From contig OY755040.1 of NCBI GenBank assembly GCA_963576565.1, positions 88,651,002 through 88,715,001 on the forward strand: DNA of 64,000 nt, written 5' to 3'. The notes beneath the pieces are model-generated. The model saw only the letters and a list, made by a program, of their open reading frames with translations. It was not told the DNA's origin and made no database searches. A program made the translations under genes and the position numbers. Below are positions 1-11,412 of the stretch, in pieces (within the stretch, counting starts at the first letter, position 1; each line of letters starts with the position of its first letter). Origin of the DNA: Aspidapion aeneum. Its lineage: Eukaryota > Arthropoda > Insecta > Coleoptera > Brentidae.

Positions 1-1058
1 TTTTTTGCTCATCGGCTGCTTGCGCCTTATGACCAGTTTTTTTTTGGTTTAATAACACTAGGCATTTGCCTAATAACGGCACCTTTTTTTTAAATTAATA
101 AAGAAATTTTAGCAAAAAAATATAATCTAAACTAATGCCGATAAAATTCAAGATGGCGCCCCCCCCCACACCCCTGCGCGGGTTTGGAGGAAAAAAAACT
201 ACTTTTTAAACTTACCTTAAGCCTCTAGATCTACAGTTAAAACGGCGCACAGAGGGGCAAAATCAAGAAAACATGCGATTTAGTGCAGAACTCATTTACC
301 TAATATGGGAGATATTTTTTCTAAAAACTATTTATTAATAATCGCTTTACTATAGCAAGTTAGCTTCGGATCGTCAAACGTCAAACAAATGAATAAAACA
401 CCCTGTCAAAGTTAGCGTGTTTTAAAAACTGACATTGCGTAGTTTTAAGAACACAAATGAATCAACTTTGTCATAATTTTTAGTCTTGACCAAGTTTGGT
501 TAAAACAATTTTAATTATGTAAGATAATCACTATGGTGAGTACATTATTTTCATATAAAAAAAATGCGGGATTTTTTGTTGTTTTTCTTCAATTTATTAT
601 TTTATTTGTTCTTAAAAATTTACGTGGACAAAAAGTAACTTGTCGCCCGCTGTCGCGGGCCAGTTTGAACATGTTATTTTTTATTGAACCTTCCTTTTTA
701 AAATGATGCCCCATTTAGCTGCTAATTTTTGCCCATAAGGCCGGAATTAATTTTTAAATATTAACATTTTTCTCCAAAATATGAAACATGTGTTTAAATT
801 GTAGTATGGATATTTAAAATATAAAGTACTATAAAGTATACTCGTTATATATTAAGGAATAAAAGGCACACCTTATCCTGAGGCAAAAAGTTTGTAGCCT
901 GAGCGTAGCGAGGTATATAATTGGCCAATAGCTAAAAGGACACTTTAATTACGAATTTTAGGAAATACTTTTTGAACTTTTGGATTTTTCTGCCCTAAAA
1001 TCATTAAAAATTATAATTATGTGGCTTTCAGCTACTTTACTAAAGACATTATGTCTGA
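1..1058. other. AT-rich non-coding flank
   Basis: No open reading frame here looks like a protein family I know. The stretch is A+T-rich with a C-rich patch near 155-180. The only structured part is the palindromic motif cluster at 840-960, described separately. Confidence 0.6.
840..960. repeat. Palindromic motif cluster with GAGCGTAGCGA core (left copy)
   Basis: Positions 901-911 read GAGCGTAGCGA. They are followed by 11 more bases that match 15453-15463 at all but two positions. Around the core are degenerate inverted repeats built on AAAAGG/CACTTT words (870-890 and 931-948). The same core in similar surroundings recurs at 15442-15452, on the far side of BEL1 and BEL2. Seen: the shared motif. 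Inferred: both copies belong to one older element that the two BEL elements split. Confidence 0.5.
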
Positions 1059-1063
1059 TACAG

Positions 1064-1536
1064 TGTTAGCTCGCGGTAAGAAAAACGATAAATGCAATGG
1101 ACTGTATAAGTTAATTAATGAAAACGCGAGCAAACATAAATATATTGATATGAAATTACGAAATAATCAAACGTCCATAGGTAAAATATTTGGTGCCACA
1201 CCACGGTAATCAGATACAAATGCACTCACCAGTTTGCAGCCAAATTCTCCACGTTCCAAGGGGCCCCTGAATGGATCTAATGATGTCACCACGTAGCTGA
1301 AGGGCTGAAGTTTCTAGTTCTATGCTTCAGTACACAAAAATCGAGCACTTTCAGGTGTAGATATTTGAAATAGTTGGAGAACGAAATTAACACGCCATTT
1401 TCTCGAGGCGGTCGACAAGGATCTCACTGGTTGTTGGTGCGCATGTCCAAATACGCGAAATGCGCTTTGTCCTTCATACAATTGTGTGGTTTTAAAAATA
1501 TATATAAACAACCGCGAAATTTAGCGGGAGCTAACA
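1064..1536 (-). repeat. BEL1 3' LTR
   Basis: It matches 7436-7907 along its whole length with scattered substitutions and small indels. The ends form a 12-bp imperfect inverted repeat starting TGTTAGCTC. A minus-strand TATA-like stretch (TTTATATATA) lies at about 1496-1508. The minus-strand purine run GGAGGGCAG next to the right edge (1539-1547) is the polypurine tract. Confidence 0.9.
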
Positions 1537-1771
1537 TAACTGCCCTCCAAAACACACAATTTTAGAATCTCAACCGGACAGATATAGATATAAGAAAAAG
1601 AATCGACCGATAAATATAAATGAATGAAAACAGATAAGTATCGTAAGTTTATTTAGAGATAACGAAATCCCGAAAAAAGGCAAAACAAACAAACAAAAAA
1701 TTCAAAAAAAAAATAAAAATAAAAAAAACCTATTGTAATACCCGGTAAAAGGTAGAAAATTAAAATTACTT
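1537..1771 (-). other. BEL1 3' untranslated segment
   Basis: About 235 bp lie between the integrase stop and the 3' LTR. The segment contains an A-rich stretch (1680-1735 on the plus strand) and, beside the LTR, the polypurine tract. I see no gene in it. Confidence 0.6.
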
Positions 1772-3780
1772 TTAATTTGGCAAGAGGCACAGTTTTACAA
1801 CTGGCCGCTTATAAACACCGGTAACCGTTTGTACCGTCGCAACACGCACCTGACCGTCCCCGCCGGGATGCAGTTCGATGACCTGACCGACCGGCCATTT
1901 CAAAGGCGATTGAATGTGATCACTTGTTATGATAACCAAATCATTTAATTTGATATTTGGGAACGAATCAGCCCACTTGTGTCGCTGTTGTAGCGTATGC
2001 AAATACTCTATAGAATGCCGTTTCCAAAAATCATTATGTAGTTTTTGGATTAGTTGCCATCTCGAGAGCCGATTTAGGGGAACCTCGGACAAATCTGACT
2101 CCGGAATTTCTGAATTAAGGGGTTCAAGTGTCAAAAAATGCCCAGGGGTAAGAGATTGAAGATCGTGTGGGTCTGAAGAGGCAGGAGATAACGGGCGACT
2201 ATTAAGTACGGCTTCTATGCGACAGGTAAGGGTGGACATCTCGATGATAGACAACTTCTGGTCGCCGACAACTCGAACAAAGTGAGTTTTAAAACTTTTG
2301 ACGCCAGCTTCTGCCAGGCCATTGAAATATGGACTGAGAGGAGGTCCCAGATGCCAACGAATAGAAAGTCTGGTGGCAGCACTTCTTGCGTAATCAAGCA
2401 ATTGGTTACGAAACCCTATAAAATTACTGCCTTGATCTGACCAGCACTGCGTCACGCTTCCGCGTCTGGAAATGAATCGATGGAATGCACCTACGAACCC
2501 TTCGGTGGACAGTTCCATGGTTAATTCCAAATGCACGCAATGTGTGGCCGTACAGACAAACACACAGACATACGATTTGAAAGCTTTACAACCACGGTAA
2601 CGATGAGGAATCACAAAGAAAGGTCCACAAAAGTCGATAGCTACACTCGAAAAAGGTTTAAGTTGATTGATTCGATGAGCGGGAAGTGAACTCATTATGG
2701 GCGGTCTATAGGGTTTAGGGTTGACTCTAAAACACTGCAAGCACTTGGATATGGTTCTTTGAATTGCCCGTCTAGCAGATAATATCCAAAATTGCTGTAA
2801 AAGCAGATTATGTAATGTTTTAAACCCAGGATGAAGGTATTGTCGATGAGCGGACTCGATAAGAAGAGTAGTTAAACGATGGTTACTCGAAAGTAAGACG
2901 GGGTGTTTTGCAGAATAAGACAAAAGGTCAGATTTCTGTAATCTGCCACCGACTCTAATGATATTATTCTCATCAAGAAAAGGTGAAAGTTTTCGCAAAG
3001 GTTTCGGTATTGGTTTATCCTTAGATAACGCGGAAAAAAGCTCAGAAAAACAAGAACCTTGAACGCGTTTGATAAGAAGGTGTAACGCACTTTGCATCTC
3101 ACCGGTGGTAGGAAAAACAATATTCTCAAAAATACCTTTTTGGTCCGGCGGCTTAGTGGGTTTTTGATAGGAATGGTTTTGAAAAAGGTTAACTATTCGA
3201 AGGACATAACAAATGATACGTTGAATTTTTGATATAGATGAATATTTGATAAGAAGCTGATCTAAGAAGTTGACATCAATTATCGCATTGCAACAGACTT
3301 TTGGCTTTTTCTCCAGATTAATATCTCCGAAATCAATCGGCATTTTTGATTTATGAAAATCGGGCCATTCGTTTTCGGGAGACCACAAAAACGACGGTGC
3401 GTTCCACCACATGTCATGTGACATGAGCTGTGAAGGGGTGGCCCCTCGTGGCGCAATATCGGCTGCATTCAAAGCAGAAGGAATGTAGCGCCACGAGTTT
3501 GAGGGAATGATTTCTTGGATTCTACTGACTCGATTTCCAACAAAGGTTTGCCAGCGATTAGGAGGGGATGAAAGCCAGTGCAATACGACTTGCGAATCGC
3601 AGAAAGTAACGATATTTGTAAAAGTTATTTTTCCTTCATAGCTAGATAAAACGAAGTCAATTAATTCGCTTAAAAGAAATGCGCCTAGGAGTTCTAGCCT
3701 AGCCAAAGTTTGTGACTTTATAGGCGCGACCCTAGATTTTGCAGATATGAGAGAAACAGATATATTGTTTTCCTCTTCTA
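1772..3780 (-). pseudogene. BEL1 pol, RNase H and integrase part
   Basis: An open stretch of about 670 codons encodes the RNase H tail (FCDSQVVLHWL), then an integrase with HHCC-type residues (residues CLQCF mark the second Cys pair). The catalytic acids are at AIDFCGPF (first D), WSDQGSNF (second D) and GLAEAGVKS (E). The C-terminal DUF5641-like segment ends in RPVVKLCLLP, the usual BEL end. This is the best-preserved part of BEL1; its integrase core looks intact. Upstream it is separated from RT by a frameshift near 3780, so it could not be made as part of Gag-Pol. It would act in the nucleus, joining retroelement DNA to the chromosome. Confidence 0.88.
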
Positions 3781-5242
3781 CACGAAAATATACGACGCCT
3801 GCGTAGCCTCGAATGAGAGCGTATTGGTTTTTGACAGTTTGATTTGTCGGGGTAATTGAAAATTGGAAAGAAGCGGGAATTCAGAACGAAGTTTGTTCCA
3901 AGAGTCGATGATAGAAGAATCTGGTTCTTCGTCCCAGCCTATTTTCGATATCCACAACTGTTGCAAAATAAATTTTGCTTGTAGCAACAAGGGACAAAGA
4001 AAACCTAAGGGATCGAAGATTGTCCCTATGATAGATAAAATAGAACGTTTGGTTGGGGGTTTGTCCTTCATTCGGCATTAATAAGAAAAAATGTCGTTTT
4101 TTGGATGCCATTGAAGTCCTAAAACTTTGATAGTGGGGTTCCTCCTTGTCGAAAGAGAGAGGCATTTGACGATCGGACTCTGGCAATGTTGCCAATAACT
4201 CAGGACAATTGCTTGCCCATTTTTTAAGTTCAAATCCTCCCGACTTCAACAAATCATTGAGTTCTGTTTGAAGGGAGAGAGCTTCAGAAAGCGAAGGGCT
4301 AGTTCCCAAGATATCGTCGATATAGATTGACGTTTTTAGAACAGTACTAACCATAGGAAAACGTTCCTTTTCTCTCTCTGCCAGCTCATTTAAGGTACGC
4401 ATGGCTAGAAAAGGTAAGCATGTCATGCCAAAAGTGACAGTAGAAAGTTCCCACACTGAAAGTGGGTCCTGTGGAGAAAATCTCCACAATATCCTTTGAT
4501 AAGGACGGTGATAAGGATTAATAAGGACTTGACGGAACATCTGTTTGATGTCAGCAATGTAGGCAATAGGATTAAGACGAAACGTAAGGAGTAAAGAAGC
4601 AATATCCTTTTGAAGTTTCGGTCCAGATAACAATGTGTCATTGAGACTAATATTTTTTGGGGTGACTGCCGAACAATCCCAGACTACCCTTAATTTTGTA
4701 CTTAAGCTTTCCGGCTTTAGTACGCAATGATGTGCTAATAAACACGATACGTCGACCTTTGGTTGACTAGATAAAACTAAACTCATATGATTAGAATCGA
4801 TATAGTCTTGCATGAAACTTGAATAGGCAGTGTACAGATCAGGATTTTTGATTAATCTATTTTCTAGAAGTAAAAATCTACGATAAGCTTGCGGATAAGT
4901 ATTTCCTAGGTCAGGGTTTATTTTATCTTTAAACGGAAGATCTACCATGAATCTACTGCTCAGTTGCCGTACTACACTAGCAGTAAAAATTGATTCGGCC
5001 TGTTTTTCTTCCTTTGATAAGATTTGTTTTTTAGGCAAATGTTCGATTTCCCAAAACCTAGGGAGAATGACCTCTAAAGGAGGTGAATGACTCGTTAAAA
5101 AACAACTGGTTCGTTCCGTAAGACTACCTACTTCGTCAACCTTTCCCATGACGACCCAGTCAAAGATAGTTTCAAGGGCGAAGGCTGCCCTACCTGTCCA
5201 AGAACCCTGCCCTCCTTGAATATCTGTGCGAATAGCTCGCAA
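3778..5242 (-). pseudogene. BEL1 pol, reverse transcriptase part
   Basis: The BEL/Pao RT is readable. It has the TKLRVVWDCSA block, IADIKQMFRQV (first catalytic Asp), QRILWRF, and the YIDDIL active-site box at about 4310-4327. The connecting segment (TIFDPLGFLCP) lies in another frame after a shift near 4090. It copies element RNA into DNA in cytoplasmic particles. The frame changes at about 5200 (protease to RT), about 4090 and about 3780 mark this as a dead copy. Confidence 0.88.
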
Positions 5243-5907
5243 CCAATAACCAGGTCCACAGGTCTAGATTTGAAATAAGATGGGTCGGCAAGTTTAAGGT
5301 TTTCCAAGTGTTTCCACTGATTATCGTTCAAAGAGAATGTAGGCATATTGGAACATAGTTGTGGAACAACAATTGCTTCGAAATTAAGTAAAGGAGTGAC
5401 TTGTCCTTGTGGCTTAATGTGACATTGAACGAGCCCTTTGGAAGTAAAAGAAGACATCTGATTTAATCCGAATATTTCAGTGGTGTAACTTCGCCTAGGA
5501 AGATTAAGACGCTGAATACACTTTTCACTGATGAATCCTGTCTGTGATCCAGAATCAAGCAGTGCCCTTACAGGTTGAAAATTTCCGCAACCGTCATCTA
5601 TTATGGCGGTGCATAAAAGAAAGGTACCTGAAGGTCCTGAGGCATTTAATGACACATGAAGATTATTGACAGGTGGTGTGTGAATGACAGGACTAGTATC
5701 TTGGCTTCCAGACTCTTGATTAGTTTCTAAGATATGAGTTAAAGTGTGGTGCCTTTTACTATTGCAAGTCCTGCATGAATATTTTGATTTGCACGTATCT
5801 ACACCATGCAAGGGATGAAAACACGCTAGACATAATTTTTTCTGCTTGACGAAAGATAGGCGATCGATAGGTGAGAGATCAAGAAATGTTTGACATTTCG
5901 AAAGCAC
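5128..5907 (-). pseudogene. BEL1 zinc knuckle and aspartic protease
   Basis: The reading frame, which is also open a little upstream of 5907, carries a CX2CX4HX4C knuckle (KCFRCNQGHVLSKC) at about 5888-5930. A second Cys cluster (CLACFHPLHGVDTCKSKYSC) follows. The DUF1758-type protease comes next, with canonical active site LLDSGS at 5547-5564. The frame then passes out of register with RT near 5200. The protease would cut the Gag-Pol polyprotein. Unlike BEL2 and BEL3, the Asp-Ser-Gly triad is normal here. Confidence 0.85.
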
Positions 5908-6898
5908 GTGACCTTGATTACACCGGAAACATTTTATTCCCGTACTTGAATTAGTTGAGGTGCCAGCCAGTCCTATAAAAGGCGAATTGGATTATTTATA
6001 GGTAGGCTTTTGCCCAAACTGATTTCGCATAGAATGTGAATTTTGATAGGTAGGCTTTTGCCCAGACTGATTTTGCATAGAATTTGATTTTTGATAGATA
6101 GGCACCTTTTTGGGTGCTGTTGATTGAGGAAGTGATTCCAAAACTTTACATCTTTTTTCTAGAAATTGAAAAAGTGACTGAAAAGTGGGAATTTCGGTAT
6201 TAGTATTGGCGTGACTCATTTCGAAATTTGAACGCGTCGGAATATCCAATTTTTCTAACAAAATGAAAAAAATAATAAAGTCCCAACTGTCAACGTCAAA
6301 GCTAAGTGATTTTAAAATTTCTAGGGATTCAGAAAAGGTGTCAATTAAATTACGCAATTCTTTAACTGATTCGTTTTTTAAGGTGGAGTTCATGATTTAA
6401 AGGCTCATCCTCGAGATATGAAAATAAATATTGAAGTTTTCGGACGTTACTTAGACTTTGATTTTGATCTATAATGTTATTAAAATGATCGAAAAAGCTT
6501 GGCCATAATTTTTTATCACCTCGGAATATGGGAATACCTAACTTTTTAAGTTTTGGAGTTTCAGATTCGTTTTGTCGAACATATGATCCCGAAAGGGTTG
6601 GGGCCTCAACCGGAAATATTTTAGAGTAAACCCCCTTACACGCATAAAAATATTTACGAGCTTCTGAAAGGATCGCATCCTGTGTTTTAAACTCCTCGTC
6701 GTCCGAGTCGTCTATCAACATAATGACGTCATTATGTGCCAGCATGCATTTATCGAAGGTTTCATCCAAATCGGAATACCTCACTTGAAACTCGTTTCTC
6801 GCTTTTTCATCCTTTTCCGCGGTCTGTGACAACACATAACACTCGGTGATCGCAGATAAAAAACCCTTGCGTTTTTGTACGGCTTTTTTGACAGACAT
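5872..6898 (-). pseudogene. BEL1 gag
   Basis: Gag starts at the ATG at 6898 (MSVKKAVQKRKG) and carries an N-terminal helical region. A DUF1759-type block (KKLGIPIFRGDKKLWPSF) and a second half in another frame (from about 6393) follow. Two near-identical 15-residue Gln/Asn-rich segments (MQNQSGQKPTYQNSHS type) sit before the zinc knuckle. A frameshift near 6370-6395 and a stop at 5992 break it. It is a particle-forming structural protein by family. Confidence 0.8.
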
Positions 6899-6923
6899 GA
6901 TTTTACCTTTGAAATGACGAAAT

Positions 6924-7196
6924 TGTCGGTAAATATACAATTAACGCTAAATTAATGCTTCTGAAATAGAAAAATGACGAATTGTCGAAAATATGCACTA
7001 ATTTATCGCAATTGATGAAAATTATTTTAAATATCGAAATGATATGGAACACATCTAATCACAGAAATGTCGGTAAATATACAATTAACGCTAAATTAAT
7101 GCTTCTGAAATAGAAAAATGACGAATTGTCGAAAATATGCACTAATTTATCGCAATTGATGAAAATTGTTTTAAATATCGAAATGATATGGTACAC
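6924..7196. repeat. Tandem duplication in the BEL1 leader, period 144 bp
   Basis: The sequence starting TGTCGGTAAATATACAATTA at 6924 is repeated at 7068 with very few changes, ending in GATATGG(A/T)ACACA in both copies. It lies between the primer-binding site and the gag start, so it lengthened the untranslated leader. Confidence 0.85.
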
Positions 7197-7412
7197 ACAC
7201 TGAACGTTTGTTTTGTTTGTTTTGATTCCTTCTCGGTTTTGTTTATACCACGCGGAGTAGACCCGTTACCATAGCAGCGGACCAAAAACAAGTACTGCGC
7301 CGACACCTTTCTCTAGTTTCAATACGAAGCGAAAATTCAAGGCCCCCTTGTTTTTCTGCATGAAAGTAGTGGCCGACCTATTAATACCGTCGTATGGATT
7401 TAATTTAAAATA

Positions 7413-7431
7413 ATTCGGCTCGCAAGGAACA
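7413..7431 (-). promoter_or_regulatory. BEL1 primer-binding site
   Basis: On the minus strand TGTTCCTTGCGAGCCGAAT lies 4 nt after the 5' LTR. It resembles the BEL2 primer-binding site (TGGTCCTTCGAGCCGGAT) with one inserted base and substitutions, so it is probably a decayed tRNA-Tyr-type site. Confidence 0.6.
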
Positions 7432-7435
7432 CTTA

Positions 7436-7907
7436 TGATAGCTCGCGGATAGAAAAACGATAAATGCAATGGACTGTAAATATTTAATTAATGAAAGCGC
7501 GAGCAAACATAAATATATTGATATGAATTACGAAATAATCAAACGTCCATAGGTTAAATTATTTGTGTCACACAACGGTAATCAGAATCAAAGGCACTCA
7601 CCCGTTTGCAGCCAAATTCTCCACTTCAAAGGGGCCCCTGATTGGATCTGATGATGTCACCACGTAGCTGAAGGGATGAAGTTTCTAGTTCTATGCTTCA
7701 GTACACAAAAATCGAGCACTTTCAGGTGTACATATTTGAAATAGTTGGAGAACGAAATTAACACGCCATTTTCTCGAGGCGGTCGACAAGGATCTCACTG
7801 GTTGTTGGTGCGCATGTCCAAATACGCGAAATGCGATTTGTCCTTCATACAATTGTGTGGTTTTAAAAATATATATAAACAACCGCGAAATTTAGCGGGA
7901 GCTAACA
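7436..7907 (-). repeat. BEL1 5' LTR
   Basis: This is the partner of 1064-1536. It begins TGATAGCTC (a T-to-A change in the terminal TGT) and ends GAGCTAACA. The target duplication TACAG follows at 7908-7912. Confidence 0.9.
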
Positions 7908-7949
7908 TACAGTCTTTTATTTTGAATTTTAAGGATAAAAAGTGACAGT

Positions 7950-8709
7950 TGCTTCGTCCCGGCGTTTAGTTTTAAGATATAAAATTTAGAGACATTTATC
8001 TAAATTAGAATGCTTTTTATTTTCTTTTTTTTTTTGCTAGAGTTATGCTAAAACTTTATACTTAAAGTTACTTTTATTTCTTGGTTTAACCTAATTTAGT
8101 TACTAAGATATGCCTTGCCTACAAAAAGGGTAAAAATTTGAATTTGCGCGGTGAATTATATGCTCAAGAATGCATTGACTTTACTTTATTATTTTTGCTT
8201 TTTTTCTACCTTGAGTATATCCATTTTCCATCCTTTTTTAATTTATGTTTTTTTCCCTAATTTTATACATACCTTTACTGCCGTATTGCTACATATAGCA
8301 GTGCTCCAAAGTCCGTCTTGCTATACGGAGCTCATGCGAATATTTGGGGTACTCTCCATACCAGTGATATATATTGATCGCCAAGTGAAATCACATGCGT
8401 GCTTTTAAGACCGCGGTCGTGTATAAACATTTTATGGATTGCTTTGATGTACTACTGCTACTACTTTGATTGGAATTATTTGGATTCGACTGCAGTTGTC
8501 CATGTACCAAGTTCCTTTCATCCAAGGGTAAGTCAAAGTGTTTTTGAGCTGCGTTTCTTTACATTTTTTACTTATTCCCTATGCTACTATTCCTAACTAA
8601 GAACACAAAAGTGTAACCTAAGAGTGGGAACTATTGGACTGGAGATCCCTATTGCTACAGTTCGGTTGGTTTGTTGACTTTTTCATGCGAAAGACGTCTC
8701 GACCGACCA
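7950..8709 (+). repeat. BEL2 5' LTR
   Basis: It starts TGCTTCGTCCCGGCG and ends GACCGACCA. A TATA-like GTGTATAAAC sits near 8418-8428. Short hydrophobic reading frames at 8151-8596 recur in the other LTR only because the LTRs are nearly identical. Confidence 0.93.
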
Positions 8710-8714
8710 TTTTT

Positions 8715-8732
8715 TGGTCCTTCGAGCCGGAT
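8715..8732 (+). promoter_or_regulatory. BEL2 primer-binding site (tRNA-Tyr type)
   Basis: TGGTCCTTCGAGCCGGAT begins 5 nt after the LTR. It is complementary to the 3' end of animal tRNA-Tyr (...CCGGCTCGAAGGA plus CCA) as I recall that tRNA. The tRNA match is from memory, not a search. Confidence 0.8.
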
Positions 8733-9234
8733 TTCCCGTTCTGCGTAATAGGTGCTCTCAGAGTTGCATAATTGTGTTTGAAGTTAGGACTTTACTTTGC
8801 GTCTTTTTGAGACAAGGCATATCTTAGGTTTTACATTTTATCTACGGTTTGTCTATTGTACGTTGCACGTACCAACTTGCATTGCATTTTTTAATTGTGC
8901 AATATACAAATTGCATACAAATTTTGAAAAAATTTTTTTTTTCAAAATTAAAAATTATTGCGCTGTCGATGTATGTAAGGCTTGCGTTTCCTTGCGTACC
9001 TACACAAATATAGAAACTCTTATCAGTTGCTAAATTTTTTGTGCATATTTTTTAGCATTTATACTTTTTGCTAAAAACTTGCTGTTCTTTACTCAATATT
9101 TGCTAAAAGCCGCTGGCCTTTTAATATTGCTTTGAATCTTGGTTTACGAGGGAATTTGAAAAGTAGTACGATATATTTTTTAAATTTGCTTCCCTTATTA
9201 ACTATTGCTTTACTTTACACTTTAACCTTTTAAA
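8733..9234 (+). other. BEL2 leader
   Basis: This is a 500-bp T-rich untranslated leader between the primer site and the gag start. No gene is seen. The short open frame at 8797-9033 is unlike any family I know. Confidence 0.6.
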
Positions 9235-11412
9235 ATGGTAAACGATACCGAAAAAAAGGTAAGCTCGGCTAAGGCCTTGCGTCAAACTGTAATCAATCAG
9301 TTGAGTGTGCTTGAACACTATGCCAATCAGGCGAAAACAAATCCAGCTGCTCACACAAGGTTTAAAGTTAACTTTAAAAAACTTTCTTCTTGTTGTAAGA
9401 GCTTTGAAAAGCATCATAATGCTTTACTGATCTTGATTTCAGACGATTCTGAAGCTCTGGAAGCTCAGAATAAAATACAAAAAGATTTTTTGGATAGATG
9501 CGTAGAGGTTGAGGCTTTGCACTATGATTTATTTGAGGTGGAGGCTGAAGAAATAAATCGAAGCCACAATGAGGTAAATAATCAAACAATTATTTTTCCG
9601 GAACCAGAATTTTCTCTTCCCAAGTTAAATGTCCCTCCTTTTTCGGGCGATGTTGAGGAGTTTCCAAGCTTTATTGAGATTTACAATGCGATTGTACATA
9701 CGCGTAAGAGCTCGGACATTGAGAAGTTTAAATATTTACGTACGATTTTAAGAGGCCCTGCTTTAAATTTAATTAAAAATATACCTCTTGAAGAAAATAA
9801 TTATTTACTTTGCTACGATACGCTGATTTCCAGATATGACAATAAGCGCTTGCGTGCGGTTTCTTACTGGAAATCTATCAAAAGCTCACCTCGGCTATCC
9901 AATGATGACGTTTTAGAATTGCGCAAAATGCTAGATACGTTCAAGGAAAACCTTGATTGCTTAAAAAATATGGGATATGCGACCTATAGTTGGTGCTTTA
10001 TTACTGCGAACATGCTTTTGGATCGATTAGATCCGGGAACGCGTAAGTTATTTGAACAAAATCACTCTTCTAATTTAATGCCAAAATACGAAGATATTTA
10101 CAAATTTTTAGAGCAACATTGCACGTCTCTTGAATCTTTATCTTTGTCTATGAAACAAGATAATGTTCAAAACTCACGACCATGGAACTTCTCGAGATCC
10201 CCCCGTAATCCACGAAATAAAACAGTTTTACTTGCAAACAGACAGTCACAAAAAACTCCAAATTCCAAACAAAACACGTGTTTCTACTGCAAAGCAAAAA
10301 ATACACATCTGATTTTTAGCTGTGAATCTTTTTTAATGAAACCAATTCAAGAACGCATTGATTTTATTAGAAATAATAAGGGATGCACCAACTGCATGGC
10401 TAGTTTTCATCAAGTAAACTCGTGCACTTCACAAAAAAGATGTAGATTTTGTTTTTTAAATCACCACAGTCTTTTATGCCTAAAAAATAACTCCCCAGCT
10501 TCGGTGATTGCTTCTTCTTCTGTGACGTCTAGTGGATCACAAACTAACCCCGTAGAAAATCAGATTACTGAAAATAAATCTATTCACGCGGGTACTGTGC
10601 TTGGCGACTATGGCACGTTGCTTTGCACTGCTTTGCTGCACATCCGTGATGCATACGGAAATTGGCACGAAATACGCGCCATCTTGGATAATGGCGCCAT
10701 GTGCTCCTTTATAACGGAAAAATGTGCGAATGCACTCGAACTTCCTAAATCCAACATTTCGCTTAATGTAAACGGTTTAGGAGATATGTCTACTACTGCG
10801 CGCCATGCGGTGCATTGTAAAATTGCTGCTATCGATAATAAATCGAAAATTTTTAGTCTAGAACCTGTATTAATAGACCAAGTTTGCGATAAAATGCCAA
10901 GTGTATCTTTTAACCAAAATTCTTTGCACTACTTAACTGGTCTAAAATTAGCTGATCCCAGTTGGTATAATCAAGCTGGAATTCAGCTTCTTATTGGCGC
11001 GGACCTTTATGGATCACTTTTAAAAGAAGGTAGACTTTATTTCGGTCCAGACACCCCCTCTTGTATTAATACAGTCTTCGGATGGACTTTGCTCGGAAAA
11101 ATGCCTCTGCAAAATGCTGCTTTTGCATCAAAAAATATTTCTACTTTTATGGCAACTATTTCCACTCCTGATTTAAATAATACTTTGCAAAAATTCTGGG
11201 AGTTGGAAGAGGTTCCTACGGTGGAGAAAAATTCACCTTCAGATATTTTTTGCGAAAAATATTTTGAAAAAACTACTATACGCGATGTGGACGGTAGATA
11301 CACCGTTTCGTTGCCTTTTAAAATGAATCCCGTTGATTTCGGCGATACCCGAACCCTTGCTTTGCGTCGGTTGTACTCGCTTGAAAAACGTTTGCTAAAT
11401 GATAAAAAATGA
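9235..11412 (+). CDS. BEL2 Gag and protease (ends at in-frame TGA)
   Basis: The frame starts at the ATG after the AT-rich leader (MVNDTEKKV). Residues about 1-120 are helical. A DUF1759-type Gag block follows (PKLNVPPFSGDVEEFPSF, about 9620-9900). Cys/His knuckles come next (CFYCKAKNTHLIFSC at about 10278, then CTNC, then CRFCFLNHHSLLC). A DUF1758 aspartic protease follows at about 10610-11090. Its active site reads LDNGA (about 10684-10698) instead of the usual D-S/T-G, so catalysis is doubtful. The frame enters the protease-RT linker and stops at a TGA (11410-11412). The next codons continue the polyprotein in the same frame, so the TGA is a nonsense change inside Pol. Suppression at this site is possible but not shown. 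Confidence 0.92.
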   Translation: MVNDTEKKVSSAKALRQTVINQLSVLEHYANQAKTNPAAHTRFKVNFKKLSSCCKSFEKHHNALLILISDDSEALEAQNKIQKDFLDRCVEVEALHYDLFEVEAEEINRSHNEVNNQTIIFPEPEFSLPKLNVPPFSGDVEEFPSFIEIYNAIVHTRKSSDIEKFKYLRTILRGPALNLIKNIPLEENNYLLCYDTLISRYDNKRLRAVSYWKSIKSSPRLSNDDVLELRKMLDTFKENLDCLKNMGYATYSWCFITANMLLDRLDPGTRKLFEQNHSSNLMPKYEDIYKFLEQHCTSLESLSLSMKQDNVQNSRPWNFSRSPRNPRNKTVLLANRQSQKTPNSKQNTCFYCKAKNTHLIFSCESFLMKPIQERIDFIRNNKGCTNCMASFHQVNSCTSQKRCRFCFLNHHSLLCLKNNSPASVIASSSVTSSGSQTNPVENQITENKSIHAGTVLGDYGTLLCTALLHIRDAYGNWHEIRAILDNGAMCSFITEKCANALELPKSNISLNVNGLGDMSTTARHAVHCKIAAIDNKSKIFSLEPVLIDQVCDKMPSVSFNQNSLHYLTGLKLADPSWYNQAGIQLLIGADLYGSLLKEGRLYFGPDTPSCINTVFGWTLLGKMPLQNAAFASKNISTFMATISTPDLNNTLQKFWELEEVPTVEKNSPSDIFCEKYFEKTTIRDVDGRYTVSLPFKMNPVDFGDTRTLALRRLYSLEKRLLNDKK

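Larger units (their letters stand above)
1064..7907 (-). mobile_element. BEL1: full-length but degraded BEL/Pao LTR retrotransposon
   Basis: The element is bounded by two LTRs of about 472 bp that begin TG(T/A)TAGCTC and end GAGCTAACA, and by a 5-bp target duplication TACAG (1059-1063 and 7908-7912). The order on the minus strand is 5' LTR, primer-binding site, gag with a DUF1759-type region and zinc knuckle, aspartic protease, RT, RNase H, integrase, purine tract (1540-1547 on the minus strand) and 3' LTR. The coding region is broken by several frameshifts, so the copy cannot be autonomous. The LTRs have clearly diverged, so it is older than BEL2. Confidence 0.93.

Noticed and set aside
8151..8596. 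Small hydrophobic proteins encoded in both BEL2 LTRs (also 14713-15158)
   Set aside because: They recur only because the LTRs are nearly identical. Composition follows the T-rich LTR, and no family is recognised.
11410..11412. Programmed stop readthrough or selenocysteine at the BEL2 TGA
   Set aside because: BEL elements normally have a single Gag-Pol frame, and a second lesion downstream shows the copy is simply mutated. Only family-wide conservation of the TGA would change this.
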